The position numbers and the translations under genes are program-made. The notes below the pieces were generated by a model. It saw only the letters and a program-made list of their open reading frames with translations. It had not been told where the DNA came from and did not search any database. This document shows positions 35,880-44,892 of a DNA stretch of 64,000 bases, in pieces. Position 1 is the stretch's first letter. The number at the start of each line of letters is the position of its first letter. Where the stretch lies: assembly GCF_027947595.1 (NCBI RefSeq), contig NZ_CP116257.1, forward strand, positions 5,084,001 to 5,148,000, written 5' to 3'. Origin of the DNA: Streptomyces lienomycini. GTDB lineage: Bacteria; Actinomycetota; Actinomycetes; Streptomycetales; Streptomycetaceae.

Positions 35880-37637
35880 ATGCAAGAAGACCAGCGTGTT
35901 TTCGATGTCGCCATCGTCGGAGGCGGCATCGGCGGGACGATGCTGGGGACCGTGCTCGCCCGCCACGGCGTGCGCGTGCTGCTGCTGGAGGGCAGCGGCC
36001 ACCCCCGGTTCGCCATCGGAGAGTCCACCGTCCCCGAGACCACGTTCGGTCTCAGGGTCCTGGCCCGCCGCTACGACGTCCCGGAGCTCGAGCACCTGGC
36101 GACCAACGCGGCCCTGCGCCGTCACGTGTCGTCGAACTGCGGGGTCAAGCGGAACTTCAGCTTCGTCTACCACCGGGACGGCGAGCCGACCCGACCCGAC
36201 GAGTGCACGCAGTACCCCACCTGGGGTCCGCCGCTCGGCCCCGACTCGCACTACTTCCGGCAGGACGTGGACGCGTACATGTTCCACGTCGCCGTGTCCT
36301 ACGGCGTCACCGCGTACACCCACACCATGGTCGACGACGTGAAGTTCGAGGAGGACGGCGCCACGCTCGTCACCCGGGACCGCGGCAACTTCCGGGCGTC
36401 CTACGTGGTCGACGCCGGCGGAATGCGGGCGATGCTGCCGGAGCGGCTCGGACTGCGGCAGGAGCCGCCGTACCGCACCCGCTCGCGCACGATCTTCACG
36501 CACATGGTGGACGTGCGGCCCTTCGACGCGGTGTCGCCGCCGCGCGAACAGCACGGCATGCCGAGTCCGTTCAGTCAGGGGACGCTGCACCACATGTTCC
36601 AGGGCGGCTGGCTCTGGGTCATCCCGTTCGACAACCAGACGACCAGCACCAACGAGTTGTGCAGCGTCGGCCTCAACCTCGACCTGGACCGGTATCCCCG
36701 CCCGGACGACATGTCGGCGGAGGAGGAGTTCTGGCACCATGTGCGCCGGTTCCCCAGTGTGGCGCGGCAGTTCGAGCGGGGGCGTGCGGTCCGGCCGTAC
36801 GTGTCCACCGACCGCACGCAGTTCGCCTCCCAGAAGGTGGTCGGCGACCGGTGGTGCCTGCTGCCGCACGCCAGTGACTTCATCGACCCGCTCTTCTCCA
36901 GCGGGCTCGCCGTCACCGTGATGGCCCTCAACGCCCTGGGCCACCGGCTCATCGACGCGGTGCGCCAGGACGACTTCGACACCTCCCGGTTCGCGTACCT
37001 GGACCACTGGACCAAGCGCATGTTCCGGTTCTACGACGACCTGGTGTCGTGCAGCTACATCGCGTTCGACGACTTCGACCTGTGGAACGCGTGGAACCGG
37101 GTGTGGACCCTCACCACGCTGTACGGCACGAACGCCCAGAACCAGGCCGCGGTGACGTACGAGAAGACGCAGGACCCGTCCTGCTTCGACGTACTGGAGC
37201 TGCCGCCGTACCGGGGCCTGCAGGGCATGGACAATCCCTGGGTGGAGCGGATGTTCGACCAGTCACGCGACGCCGTACTCGCTTATCAGGCCGGTGAGTT
37301 GACGAAGGAGCAGACGATCGCGCGCATCTACGAGGTGCTGGGCGAGAGCGGTCTCGTCCCGGGGGTCTGGGGGACCCTGGACCCCGACAACCGCTGCCCT
37401 TCCGGTGTGTTCACGCTCTGGCCGCTGATGAAGATCCTGCTGTGGGGCAAGTACCGCTCGCCCCGGCACGTCCGCGGCTCCTACTTCACCGGTGGCGCCC
37501 GGCTGGTGGGCAAGGAGGCGGTCCAGGCGTACACCGGCGAACTGCGGGCCGGCAGCTCGCTGGTGCACCAGACCGTCCGGGACATGTGGCTCAACTGGAA
37601 CCGCGACTGGGCGCGGCGGACCGCTCCTCGGAAATGA
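35880..37637 (+). CDS. FAD-dependent halogenase-like monooxygenase
   Basis: 585 residues, ATG 35880 with AAAGGAA upstream. FAD site GGGIGG (14-19), GESTVP (48-53), Lys90 in GVKRNFSFVYH at the place of the catalytic halogenase lysine, WLWVIP (WxWxIP, about 244-249) that blocks monooxygenation in halogenases, and FIDPLFSSG (FxxPxxSxG, about 334-342). Together these are the known fingerprints of flavin-dependent halogenases. The C-terminal 200 residues (LTTLYGTNAQNQAAV ... YRSPRHVRGSYFTGG) are longer than in tryptophan halogenases and contain a hydrophobic VFTLWPLMKILLWGKY. A flavin reductase gene lies in the facing operon (44326). Substrate unknown. Confidence 0.82.
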   Translation: MQEDQRVFDVAIVGGGIGGTMLGTVLARHGVRVLLLEGSGHPRFAIGESTVPETTFGLRVLARRYDVPELEHLATNAALRRHVSSNCGVKRNFSFVYHRDGEPTRPDECTQYPTWGPPLGPDSHYFRQDVDAYMFHVAVSYGVTAYTHTMVDDVKFEEDGATLVTRDRGNFRASYVVDAGGMRAMLPERLGLRQEPPYRTRSRTIFTHMVDVRPFDAVSPPREQHGMPSPFSQGTLHHMFQGGWLWVIPFDNQTTSTNELCSVGLNLDLDRYPRPDDMSAEEEFWHHVRRFPSVARQFERGRAVRPYVSTDRTQFASQKVVGDRWCLLPHASDFIDPLFSSGLAVTVMALNALGHRLIDAVRQDDFDTSRFAYLDHWTKRMFRFYDDLVSCSYIAFDDFDLWNAWNRVWTLTTLYGTNAQNQAAVTYEKTQDPSCFDVLELPPYRGLQGMDNPWVERMFDQSRDAVLAYQAGELTKEQTIARIYEVLGESGLVPGVWGTLDPDNRCPSGVFTLWPLMKILLWGKYRSPRHVRGSYFTGGARLVGKEAVQAYTGELRAGSSLVHQTVRDMWLNWNRDWARRTAPRK

Positions 37638-37710
37638 GCGCGGAAAAACATTTCCGCCGACTCGCGGACGCACACATTCCGGTTTGCCGCTCCGGGGCCT
37701 CGGGTAGGAA

Positions 37711-37747
37711 AACCACATGGCCGACAAATAGAAAGTCGGCCGTGGTT
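37711..37747 (+). terminator. Hairpin after the halogenase-like gene
   Basis: 37711-37725 pairs with 37735-37747 (13 bp with a 2-nt AT bulge; loop AAATAGAAA). It lies 74 bp after the halogenase stop and 41 bp before the sigma-factor ATG. Probable terminator, or attenuator of the sigma factor gene. Confidence 0.55.
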
Positions 37748-37787
37748 CTCCCTGCCCAATCCGAGAGACAACGGGCTGCAATCCACC

Positions 37788-38312
37788 ATGGTGCGACATT
37801 CCACCTGCCAATCGCCCGCTGAATGCTCCTGGGAAGACATCTTCCAGCATCAGGACCGCCTCATGCGATTGGTTCGACGAAGACTGCCGAGTTTTCAGGA
37901 CGCCGAGGACTGCGTTCAGGAAACCATGGCCCGCGCAGCCGCTCACGCCGCGTTGGACAGGAATCGGCTCGGTTCCTTTCTGACCTCCGTGGCGCTTCGC
38001 CTCTGCATCGACTTCTACCGTGACATGGAGCGTCGCAGCAGACTCCTGCAGCGCGCAGCGCTCGTGGACACCTTCGGCACGACCGAGGAGGACGTCTGCG
38101 ACCAAGACTTCGGCCGTTGGCTGCTGGGCCAGGTGCAACACCTGCGGGGACGGGAACAGGAGGTCATACTCGCCCGCGCCAAGGGAATTTCCACCGCGGA
38201 ATTCGCCCGCATCCACAACATTTCCGTCAAGGCGGCCGAAGCCGCTTTCACCAGGGGACGTGCCCGTCTGAAAAGCGCGTGCGCTAAGGCCTTGGAAGGC
38301 TGCCCCGGGTAA
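37788..38312 (+). CDS. RNA polymerase sigma factor, ECF/SigJ-like, small
   Basis: 174 residues. Region 2: DRLMRLVRRRLPSFQDAEDCVQETMARAAAH and FLTSVALRLCIDFYRDMERR (about 24-80). Region 4: HLRGREQEVILARAKGIS and ISVKAAEAAFTRGRARLKSA. Order and spacing are those of an ECF sigma. Codons include more A/T endings than the neighbours (for example ATTGGTTCGACGAAG), hinting at a different origin. No anti-sigma gene is adjacent. It precedes the NPLA-repeat gene by 53 bp, so it may control the cluster. Confidence 0.85.
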   Translation: MVRHSTCQSPAECSWEDIFQHQDRLMRLVRRRLPSFQDAEDCVQETMARAAAHAALDRNRLGSFLTSVALRLCIDFYRDMERRSRLLQRAALVDTFGTTEEDVCDQDFGRWLLGQVQHLRGREQEVILARAKGISTAEFARIHNISVKAAEAAFTRGRARLKSACAKALEGCPG

Positions 38313-38365
38313 TAGCCGGCACCCTCACCTCTCCCCTCACAGAGAAACGGAAAGGGACCACACTC

Positions 38366-39021
38366 ATGGGCAACAGCAAGAACATCCAGGACATCATCAA
38401 AGATCTGCTCGGTGATATGACCGACGCCTGGAAGGATGCGTTCGACGACCTCCTGAACCGAGACGACTCGGGCTCGTCGACCGGCTCCGGCAACGCCGTC
38501 AACGCACTGGCCGGGCTGCCCCCGAACGCCCTCGCCGCGCTGGCCGGGGCCGTCAACCCGGCGACCGCGCTCGCGGGTGTCGCCAACCCGCTGGCCGCCC
38601 TCGGCGGGATCGGCGGGATCGGCGCCGCCAACCCGCTCGCCGGCCTCACCGGTGCCGTGGGCGCCGCCAACCCGCTCGCGGCCGCGCTGGGCGGTGCGGG
38701 CAACCCCTGGCCGCGCTGGGCGGTGCGGCCAATCCGCTCGCCGCGGTCGGCGGCGCGGCCGGTGCGCTCGGCGGGCTCGGACAGCTGGCCGGAGGCCTCG
38801 GACACGCGGCGAGCGGGGCGGGCGACCTGATGTCGCTCCCCACCCAGCTGACCCAGCTGACCCAGGTGCTCCCCAAACTCCTCGAGGCGGTCCAGGGCGT
38901 GCAGAACGCGGCCAACCTGCCGGCCCAGGCCGGGCAGCAGGGTTTGGCCGCACTGCAGGGCCTGACGGGCCAGCAGGGCGGCGACCGGCCTCACGGCGGC
39001 CAGTCCTCGACCTCGACCTGA
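38366..39021 (+). pseudogene. NPLA-repeat protein of unknown function, one apparent frameshift
   Basis: ATG 38366 (GGAAAGGGA upstream). Acidic helical start (IQDIIKDLLGDMTDAWKDAFDDLLNRDD), then a low-complexity core in which ANPLAALGG-like units recur every 12-20 residues. At 38704-38707 (CCCC) a base seems missing: the same repeat then continues in another frame (AALGGAANPLAAVGG, GGLGQLAGGLGHAASG) and leads to a third part LPTQLTQLTQVLPKLLEAVQG, ending at 39021. Length 656 nt is one short of whole codons. Repaired size about 218 residues. No signal peptide. The repeat is amphipathic in pattern, so it could coat a lipid surface or assemble; no family recognised. Confidence 0.75.
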
Positions 39022-39113
39022 CCCGGTCGTACCACCGTCCCGCCGGCCGGCTCGGTGCCGGACGCCGCTCTTCCGTCCCCTGAACGAACCCCACCCGAGG
39101 AGGATCACACACG

Positions 39114-40667
39114 ATGGCGTCTGTCGTCGGCGATCGGCTGCGTCTCGTGGTCAAGGTCCTGGGCAGCCTCGTGGCCGACGAGGTGGGACAGGCCACCCGG
39201 CTGCGGAGACGTACGAGGCGGGACGGTCGGCCCCCGGCGGAGGACGGTGACGCCTCCGCCGGGTCCGATCAACGCCGCGCCAAGGCGGTGCGGCAGGCCC
39301 TGGAGAGCCTCGGCCCCTTCTACGTGAAGCTCGGTCAGATCCTGTCCACCCGCCCCGACATGGTTCCCCAGTCCATCCGGGACGAGTTGCAGAACCTGCA
39401 CGACGAGGTCGACATCCAGCCGTTCTCGCAGTTCGAGCCGGTGCTGGCCCGCGACCTGGGCCTCGACTGGAAGCTGCGTTTCGACGACATCGAGACCGCC
39501 GCCCCCCTCGGGGCGGCGTCTCTCGCCCAGGTCTACCGCGTGACGCTGCCGGGCGGACGCGCGGCCGTGGTGAAGATCCAGCGCCCCGGCATCCGCGAGG
39601 GCGTGCTCGCGGACATGGCCCTGATGCGGCGGGCAGCGCGGATCGTGGCCCGTGTCGCTCCCCGGTTCAACGAGGTCATCGACGTCGAGGCGATGCTCGG
39701 CTCGGTCTTCGACGCCATGGAACCGGAGCTGGACTTCACCGGTGAGGCCCGCAACATGGACGAGGCCCGTGGCCAGGTGCGGCAGTTCCGCTCCCTGGAG
39801 GTGCCCCGGGTGCTGCACGCCAGCCCCCGGGTCTTGGTCCAGTCGCTGGCCGACGGGAAGTCGGTGCGGCACGTCGACCGCGCGCACTTCGCGGACGACG
39901 AGCGCGTGGAGATCGGCAAGGACCTGCTGCGGTTCATGTACCACGGGTACTTCGTCCACCGCTTCTTCCACGCCGACCCGCACGCCGGCAACGTCTTCGC
40001 CGCCCCCGGCGGACCGGCGACGCTGATCGACTGGGGCATGGTCGGCCGGCTGGACCGGCGGACCAGTCTGCAACTGCTGCCGCTGTTCATGACCCTGGCC
40101 CAGAACGACGGTACCGGGCTGGCGCAGCACTGGGCGGAGATGGGCCGGATGACGCCGTGGGCCAACATGCCCGCGTTCGCCGCGGACATGGCCGCGTTCG
40201 TACCCAAGGTGTCCCATCTGTCGCTGGAGGACATGAACTTCGGACTCGCGCTCACCACCGTGCTCGCCAAGGCGACCAAGCGGGGCATCGGTTCGCCGCC
40301 GGCCGTGTCGCTGCTGGGCAAGTCGTTCGCGAACCTGGACGGCTCGGTGCGCTGCCTGGCCCCCGAGATCACGCTGCCCGAGGTGTTCCAGGCGGAGGTG
40401 CCGAAGATCCTCTTCGCGCTGGGCCGCGAGTTCCTCGGCCGCAACCAGTTCGCCCGCAACTCGATGGAGCTGCTGCTCGCCGCCGTCACCAGTCCCGAGC
40501 AGGTGCGGGGTGTCCTGTCCGACGTGGCCAACCGGCAGTTCGCGCTGAACATCCACGAGCCGCGCACCCCCGCCGCCATGGGCGGACAGCGGCCCACCCG
40601 TCCCTCCGGGGGCATGCTCGCGCTGGGCGCCGCGGCCTTCCTGCTGGGCCGTCGCCGCTCGGGCTGA
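39114..40667 (+). CDS. ABC1/UbiB-family atypical kinase
   Basis: 517 residues. UbiB hallmarks: KxGQ (VKLGQILSTRPDMVP, Lys72-Gln75), the Ala-rich loop GAASLAQVYR, VVKIQRPGI with the ATP lysine, HADPHAGN and LIDWGMVG. A hydrophobic C-terminus (LALGAAAFLLG) may anchor it. COQ8/UbiB proteins are ATPases supporting lipid-quinone synthesis and lipid handling. Streptomyces use menaquinone and the gene is not near men genes, so here a link to a lipophilic product of this cluster is more likely. 92 bp after the NPLA-repeat gene. Confidence 0.9.
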   Translation: MASVVGDRLRLVVKVLGSLVADEVGQATRLRRRTRRDGRPPAEDGDASAGSDQRRAKAVRQALESLGPFYVKLGQILSTRPDMVPQSIRDELQNLHDEVDIQPFSQFEPVLARDLGLDWKLRFDDIETAAPLGAASLAQVYRVTLPGGRAAVVKIQRPGIREGVLADMALMRRAARIVARVAPRFNEVIDVEAMLGSVFDAMEPELDFTGEARNMDEARGQVRQFRSLEVPRVLHASPRVLVQSLADGKSVRHVDRAHFADDERVEIGKDLLRFMYHGYFVHRFFHADPHAGNVFAAPGGPATLIDWGMVGRLDRRTSLQLLPLFMTLAQNDGTGLAQHWAEMGRMTPWANMPAFAADMAAFVPKVSHLSLEDMNFGLALTTVLAKATKRGIGSPPAVSLLGKSFANLDGSVRCLAPEITLPEVFQAEVPKILFALGREFLGRNQFARNSMELLLAAVTSPEQVRGVLSDVANRQFALNIHEPRTPAAMGGQRPTRPSGGMLALGAAAFLLGRRRSG

Positions 40668-40767
40668 CCCGGGCCCGCGCACGGCCGACCGGCCCGACCC
40701 TCCCGCGCCGCCCTCTCCCCCGCCTCGTACCGTCCCGTCCCGTCCCGTCCCGTCCCCAGGAGGACAC

Positions 40768-41646
40768 ATGCCGGAAGCCACCCGACCGCAGTCGCCGCCC
40801 GCGTCGGCCCCCCGGGCCCCGGACGGCCTCTCCCACGCGGCCCTCTGGACGGCCGCCGCGCACGCGGCCGAGTACCTGCGGTCCGCGCCGTTCGTCCGCG
40901 ACCCGTGGGCCGCCGACTTCCTGCACGCGGCCGGGTTCCGGGGAGGTCCGCCCGGTGACGGCCCGATGCAGCGGCTGCTGCCCGACTGGCAGGTGGTGCG
41001 CTCCCGCTTCTTCGACGACCACCTGCTCACCGCGGCCCGTTCGGGCTGCCGTCAGGTGGTGGTGCTCGGTGCCGGCCTGGACACCCGCGCCTTCCGCCTC
41101 GACTGGCCGACCGGTGTGCACCTCTTCGAGGTCGAGGTCCCGGCCGTCCTGGCCTTCAAGGAACGCGTGCTGGACTGCAGCCCGGTCACCTGCGGACGGC
41201 GCAGCACGGTGGGGGCCGACGTCACCGGTTCGTGGGGCGAGCGGCTCGTGGCGGCGGGATTCGATCCGGGCAGGCCCACCGCCTGGCTCTGCGAGGCCCC
41301 GCTGTACTTCCTGCAACCCGCCCAGGTGGCGGCGATCGTCGCCACGATGACCGAACTGTCCGCCGAGGGCAGCACGTTCGGCGCCGAATGCGTGAACGCC
41401 CGGGCGGTGGCCTCACCCCTGGTGGCGCCCTTCCTCGAGGCACTGTCCACGATCGGGGCGGCCTGGAACTGGCAGTTGGCGGACCCCGAGGGCTGGTGGG
41501 CGGAGCGCGGCTGGGACGCCCGGGTCGCCGACCTGTTCACGCTGCCGTACGCGATGGAACGGCTCTCCCTGTACCTGCCGCTGGTCGGCGAGGCCGCCGC
41601 CAAGTGCGCCTTCCTCACGACCGGGACCCTGCGCGGCACGCGCTGA
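40768..41646 (+). CDS. SAM-dependent methyltransferase, TIGR00027/LCM type
   Basis: 292 residues. The family signature VVVLGAGLDTRAFRLDWP (about 92-109) and VHLFEVEVPAVLAFKERVL, with WLCEAPLYFLQPAQV downstream, define the class known mostly from mycobacteria and Streptomyces (O-methylation of carboxylates and polyketides). A conserved Tyr/Trp-rich C-terminus follows (GAAWNWQLADPEGWW). Last gene of the plus-strand half, ending at the terminator. Confidence 0.88.
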   Translation: MPEATRPQSPPASAPRAPDGLSHAALWTAAAHAAEYLRSAPFVRDPWAADFLHAAGFRGGPPGDGPMQRLLPDWQVVRSRFFDDHLLTAARSGCRQVVVLGAGLDTRAFRLDWPTGVHLFEVEVPAVLAFKERVLDCSPVTCGRRSTVGADVTGSWGERLVAAGFDPGRPTAWLCEAPLYFLQPAQVAAIVATMTELSAEGSTFGAECVNARAVASPLVAPFLEALSTIGAAWNWQLADPEGWWAERGWDARVADLFTLPYAMERLSLYLPLVGEAAAKCAFLTTGTLRGTR

Positions 41647-41650
41647 GCCG

Positions 41651-41692
41651 CCGCGACGAAGCCCCGAGCGCCTGCCCGGGGCTTCGTCGCGG
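41651..41692. terminator. Bidirectional 16-bp stem terminator at the centre of the cluster
   Basis: 41651-41666 pairs perfectly with 41677-41692, loop 41667-41676. It lies 4 bp after the methyltransferase stop and 13 bp before the stop of the convergent acyltransferase gene at 41706. Confidence 0.85.
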
Positions 41693-41705
41693 ACCGCGCG
41701 GCGGG

Positions 41706-42950
41706 TCAGCGGCGTTCCAGCTCCAGCAGTGCCGCCAGCCACAGGTCGGGGAGTTCGTCGGCGGTCCGCAGCGCCTCGTCGTGCACGACGCTCAGGCACG
41801 CGGTGTCGTGCTGGCTGGTCAGCGTGATGACGCTGCGGATGCCGGACGCGACGCTCGTGAGGACCGCCGCACGCCTGGCCGTGAGCCCCTGGTGTTCCAG
41901 CGCGGTGCCGAAGTTGACGCTGCTCACCGGTCCGGCGACGAGCCTGCCGTGCACCAGGCGGACGCCGACCCGGGCCCCGACCGACCGCGGGGTGGCCGCC
42001 AGCAGCAGGCGCATGGCGTCGCGCCGCCGGGCGGTCCGCATCCGGCCCGTCGCGGCCACGACCCTGGCCAGAGCCCCCTGCGGCGACTCCTCGTCGCACG
42101 GCAGCAGCATCCGCGCGGTGATCATGCGGTTTCCGGGGACGTGCTCCTCGCCCGGGGCGCGCACGGACATCGGGATCGCCACGGGCAGCGGCGGGTGCGC
42201 CGCACCGGTCTCCTTCAGGTGCCAGGTGCGGACGGCGTGGGACAGGGCGGCGAGGAAGACGTCCGTCACCGTCGCTCCGTACAGGGCGCCGACGGCACGC
42301 AGCCGGGCCAGCGGCACGTCGGTGTGGGACACGTCGACCCGGCCGGTGCACACGCCGTCGAAGGCCGGTTTCGCCGTCGCCGCGCCGAAGGCGCCCACCA
42401 CGTCCCCCAGGCTGCCGGCGAGGCCGAGGACGGTGGGCCGGCGGCGGGGCAGCGGGGCCGGGCCGCCGTCGGGGTCGTCGCCGAGCAGGGCGCGGGCGGT
42501 GTAGGCGGCGCCCATCCCGTCCTGGAAGGCGTGGTCGGTGCGGTAGCAGAGGGTGTGCCGGCCCGCCGGGCCGTGCACCAGCCACACGTCCCAGTGCGGC
42601 CCTTCGTCGGCGCCCATGGGACGGGAGAGCATCAGTCGGCTGGTCGCCGATCCGTCGGTGTCGTCGGGCAGCCGCGCCTCGTGGACGTGCCGGTCCACGG
42701 CGATCCGGTCCACCCGCAGGTATCTGAGGCGGTCGCGTGCGATGCGGTAGTGCAACGACGGGATGCCGTGGACGCGTTCGGCCACCCGCTCGCGCACGGA
42801 GTCCAGGGTCGGCGCCCGGCCGTCGAACTCGAACGCGAACACGACGGGGAGCACCCGTCCGTGCGCGGCCAGGTGAAAGGCGACATCGACGGTGCCCATG
42901 GTCACGGACGGCGGCAGGCGGCCGTCCCTGCCCAGGCGGAGTCGCTTCAT
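41706..42950 (-). CDS. WS/DGAT-type acyltransferase-like protein
   Basis: 414 residues, at the low end for wax ester synthase/diacylglycerol acyltransferases (about 450-480). The catalytic HHxxxDG appears as DHAFQDG (His140, Asp144), with the first His replaced by Asp, as in condensation-domain relatives. MRTARRRDAMRLLLAATPRSVG, VSSVNFGTALEHQGL and VASGIRSVITLTSQHDTACLSVVHD match the C-terminal subdomain. It would join an acyl-CoA to an alcohol, amine or thiol. First named lipid enzyme of the minus-strand operon; last to be transcribed in it. Confidence 0.75.
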   Translation of the reverse strand: MKRLRLGRDGRLPPSVTMGTVDVAFHLAAHGRVLPVVFAFEFDGRAPTLDSVRERVAERVHGIPSLHYRIARDRLRYLRVDRIAVDRHVHEARLPDDTDGSATSRLMLSRPMGADEGPHWDVWLVHGPAGRHTLCYRTDHAFQDGMGAAYTARALLGDDPDGGPAPLPRRRPTVLGLAGSLGDVVGAFGAATAKPAFDGVCTGRVDVSHTDVPLARLRAVGALYGATVTDVFLAALSHAVRTWHLKETGAAHPPLPVAIPMSVRAPGEEHVPGNRMITARMLLPCDEESPQGALARVVAATGRMRTARRRDAMRLLLAATPRSVGARVGVRLVHGRLVAGPVSSVNFGTALEHQGLTARRAAVLTSVASGIRSVITLTSQHDTACLSVVHDEALRTADELPDLWLAALLELERR

Positions 42951-43006
42951 GAGGACCTCCCGGTCGAACTCAGGAACTGGAACGGCACTTCAACGCACGA
43001 CGGCCG

Positions 43007-44329
43007 TCAGCAGACACGCCGGACGGCCCACCCGTGTGCGTCGACGCAGGCGCGCAGCAGGGGGCGCACGGGTCCCCGCAGGGGCAGCCGGGGGGCGCGC
43101 GAGCGGTGCCAGGGCAGCGGGTCGCCGGGCTCCGGCTCGCCGAGGAGCGCACCCGCCACGTGGGCGCCGTGCGCCACGGACAGCGCGAGGCCGTGGCCGC
43201 CGCAGCCACCGATGTACCAGACGTCGGAATACCCCGGCACCGGCCCGACCACCGGCAGGTCGTCGCCGGTCATGCCGATCCGGCCGGACCAGCGGTGGGT
43301 GACCCGCGCTCGGGCCAGGTCGGGGTGCAGGGACCGCAGCCAGCGCTCCAGCCGGCCCCAGGCGCGCTCGCGCAGGGCCTGGAGCCGGGGGGCTCCGAGT
43401 CCGGCCGGGACCGACGCGGTGCCGCCGCCCGCCACCAGGCCGCCGTCCGGGAGCAGCCGGTAGTAGGGCGCCAGCGGCACGGCGTCGACGACCGCGTGTC
43501 CTGCCCGCCCGCCCAGTGCCTCGTACGCCGAGGTGCTCAGGGGCTCGGTGGCCACGGCGTACACCTCCAGCGGGAGGATCGTGCCGACCGGCAGGTCCAG
43601 CGCCTGGGCGGCCGAGTTGACGGCCAGCACCGCCTGTCCGGCGTAGAGCCTGCCGTGCGGGAGGACCAGTTCGGGGCCGACCAGATCGCCGGGGTGCAGG
43701 GCCAGCAGGGGGCTGCGGCCGTAGAACCGTACGCCCTTGTCGGCGCAGGCGCGGGCGAGGGCGCAGGTGAGGGCGGCGGGGTCGAGGGTGGCGGCGGGGC
43801 GGTGCAGGAGCGCGGCGCGGTAGGGGATGCCGACGCGGTCGCGGATGCCGGCCGGGGTGAGGACGGGCACGTCCAGGCCGAGTTCGCGGCCGGCGCGGGC
43901 CTGGCGGGCGAGTGCCACCAGGCCCGCGGGCGACCGGGTGGCCATGAGCTGCTCGCCGGGCCGCAGTCCGCAGGGCACGGCGAGCCGCGCGCAGAGGTCT
44001 ATGACGTCCCGCACGGCCTGCTGGCTGGCCCGGTGCATCCGGCCGGCCGTCCGCGGGCCGAACCGGCGCACCGCGCGGTCGAGGGCGGGCCCGGCCCGGG
44101 GGCCGAGCAGGCCGGTGCCCCGGCCGCTGGCCCCGGCGGCCGGCTGCTCGGCGTCCACCACGGCGATGTCGAGCCCGGGGGCGCGTTCCGCGAGGTGGTA
44201 GGCGCAGGACAGCCCGGCCAGGCCGGCCCCGACGACGGCGACGTCCGCGGTGACGACACCCTGCAGTTGGGGCTGGGGCGGCAGTTCCGCCGGGTCCCAG
44301 TACGGTGTCCCGGCCGGTTCGCCACTCAT
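43007..44329 (-). CDS. FAD-dependent oxidase (DAAO/glycine oxidase fold)
   Basis: 440 residues. ATG at 44329 overlaps the flavin reductase stop (ATGA). FAD motif VAVVGAGLAGLSCAYHLAERAPG (about 30-52), second site GASGRGTGLLGP, and the C-terminal RWSGRIGMTGDDLPVVGPVPG with HGLALSVAHG. Like gamma-glutamylputrescine oxidase and D-amino-acid oxidase relatives, which oxidise C-N bonds. Next to a transaminase-bearing operon it may oxidise an amine intermediate. Translationally coupled to its neighbour. Confidence 0.85.
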   Translation of the reverse strand: MSGEPAGTPYWDPAELPPQPQLQGVVTADVAVVGAGLAGLSCAYHLAERAPGLDIAVVDAEQPAAGASGRGTGLLGPRAGPALDRAVRRFGPRTAGRMHRASQQAVRDVIDLCARLAVPCGLRPGEQLMATRSPAGLVALARQARAGRELGLDVPVLTPAGIRDRVGIPYRAALLHRPAATLDPAALTCALARACADKGVRFYGRSPLLALHPGDLVGPELVLPHGRLYAGQAVLAVNSAAQALDLPVGTILPLEVYAVATEPLSTSAYEALGGRAGHAVVDAVPLAPYYRLLPDGGLVAGGGTASVPAGLGAPRLQALRERAWGRLERWLRSLHPDLARARVTHRWSGRIGMTGDDLPVVGPVPGYSDVWYIGGCGGHGLALSVAHGAHVAGALLGEPEPGDPLPWHRSRAPRLPLRGPVRPLLRACVDAHGWAVRRVC

Positions 44330-44892
44330 CCGGCGGCGTCCGGCACCGGTTCGGTCAGTACGCCGAACCGGCGGTCGTGCCACAGCAGCGGTCGTCCCGC
44401 GCCCACGTGCACGGCGGCGACCCGGCCGACGACGAGGTGGTGGTCGCCGTAGCGGCGGACGTCCTCGGTGAGGCACACCGACCAGGCGAGTGCGCCGGCC
44501 AGTACGGGGACGCCGAGGACCTGCCGGGTGTCCGTTCCCGCGAACCGTTCGGCGGCGGTCGTCGTCGGGGACGCGAACCGGCCGGCCAGCTCCTGCTGTT
44601 CCTCGCGCAGCAGGTGCACGGCGAAGGTCCGGCGGGAGCGGACGGCGTCGAGGGTGCGGGAGCCCTCCCGCAGGCAGGCCAGGAGCAGCGGCGGGCGTGC
44701 GGAGAGCGAGGTGACGGCGGACACCGTCATGCCGAGCGGGCCGTCCTGGCCGCGGGCGGTCACGACGGTCACCCCGGCGGCGAGTTTGGCGTAGAGGCCC
44801 AGGCAGCGGGCGGCGCCCGGCCCGGGTTCCTCGTGCAGCGGGTCGGCGGTCGTCGCCGACCGGTCAGCGACGAGTCGCAGCCGCGCGTTCAT
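44326..44892 (-). CDS. Flavin reductase (HpaC/PheA2-like)
   Basis: 188 residues. Flavin-reductase-like domain: AAGVTVVTARGQDGPLGMTVSAVTSLSA and PLLLACLREGSRTLDAVRSRRTFAVHLL with a late GDHHLVVGRVAAVHVGAGRPLL. Such enzymes supply FADH2 or FMNH2 to two-component monooxygenases and halogenases. Start overlaps the START-domain gene by 29 bp, with GGAGGT 5 nt upstream. The obvious client is the halogenase-like enzyme at 35880, or the DAAO-type enzyme beside it. Confidence 0.92.
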   Translation of the reverse strand: MNARLRLVADRSATTADPLHEEPGPGAARCLGLYAKLAAGVTVVTARGQDGPLGMTVSAVTSLSARPPLLLACLREGSRTLDAVRSRRTFAVHLLREEQQELAGRFASPTTTAAERFAGTDTRQVLGVPVLAGALAWSVCLTEDVRRYGDHHLVVGRVAAVHVGAGRPLLWHDRRFGVLTEPVPDAAG

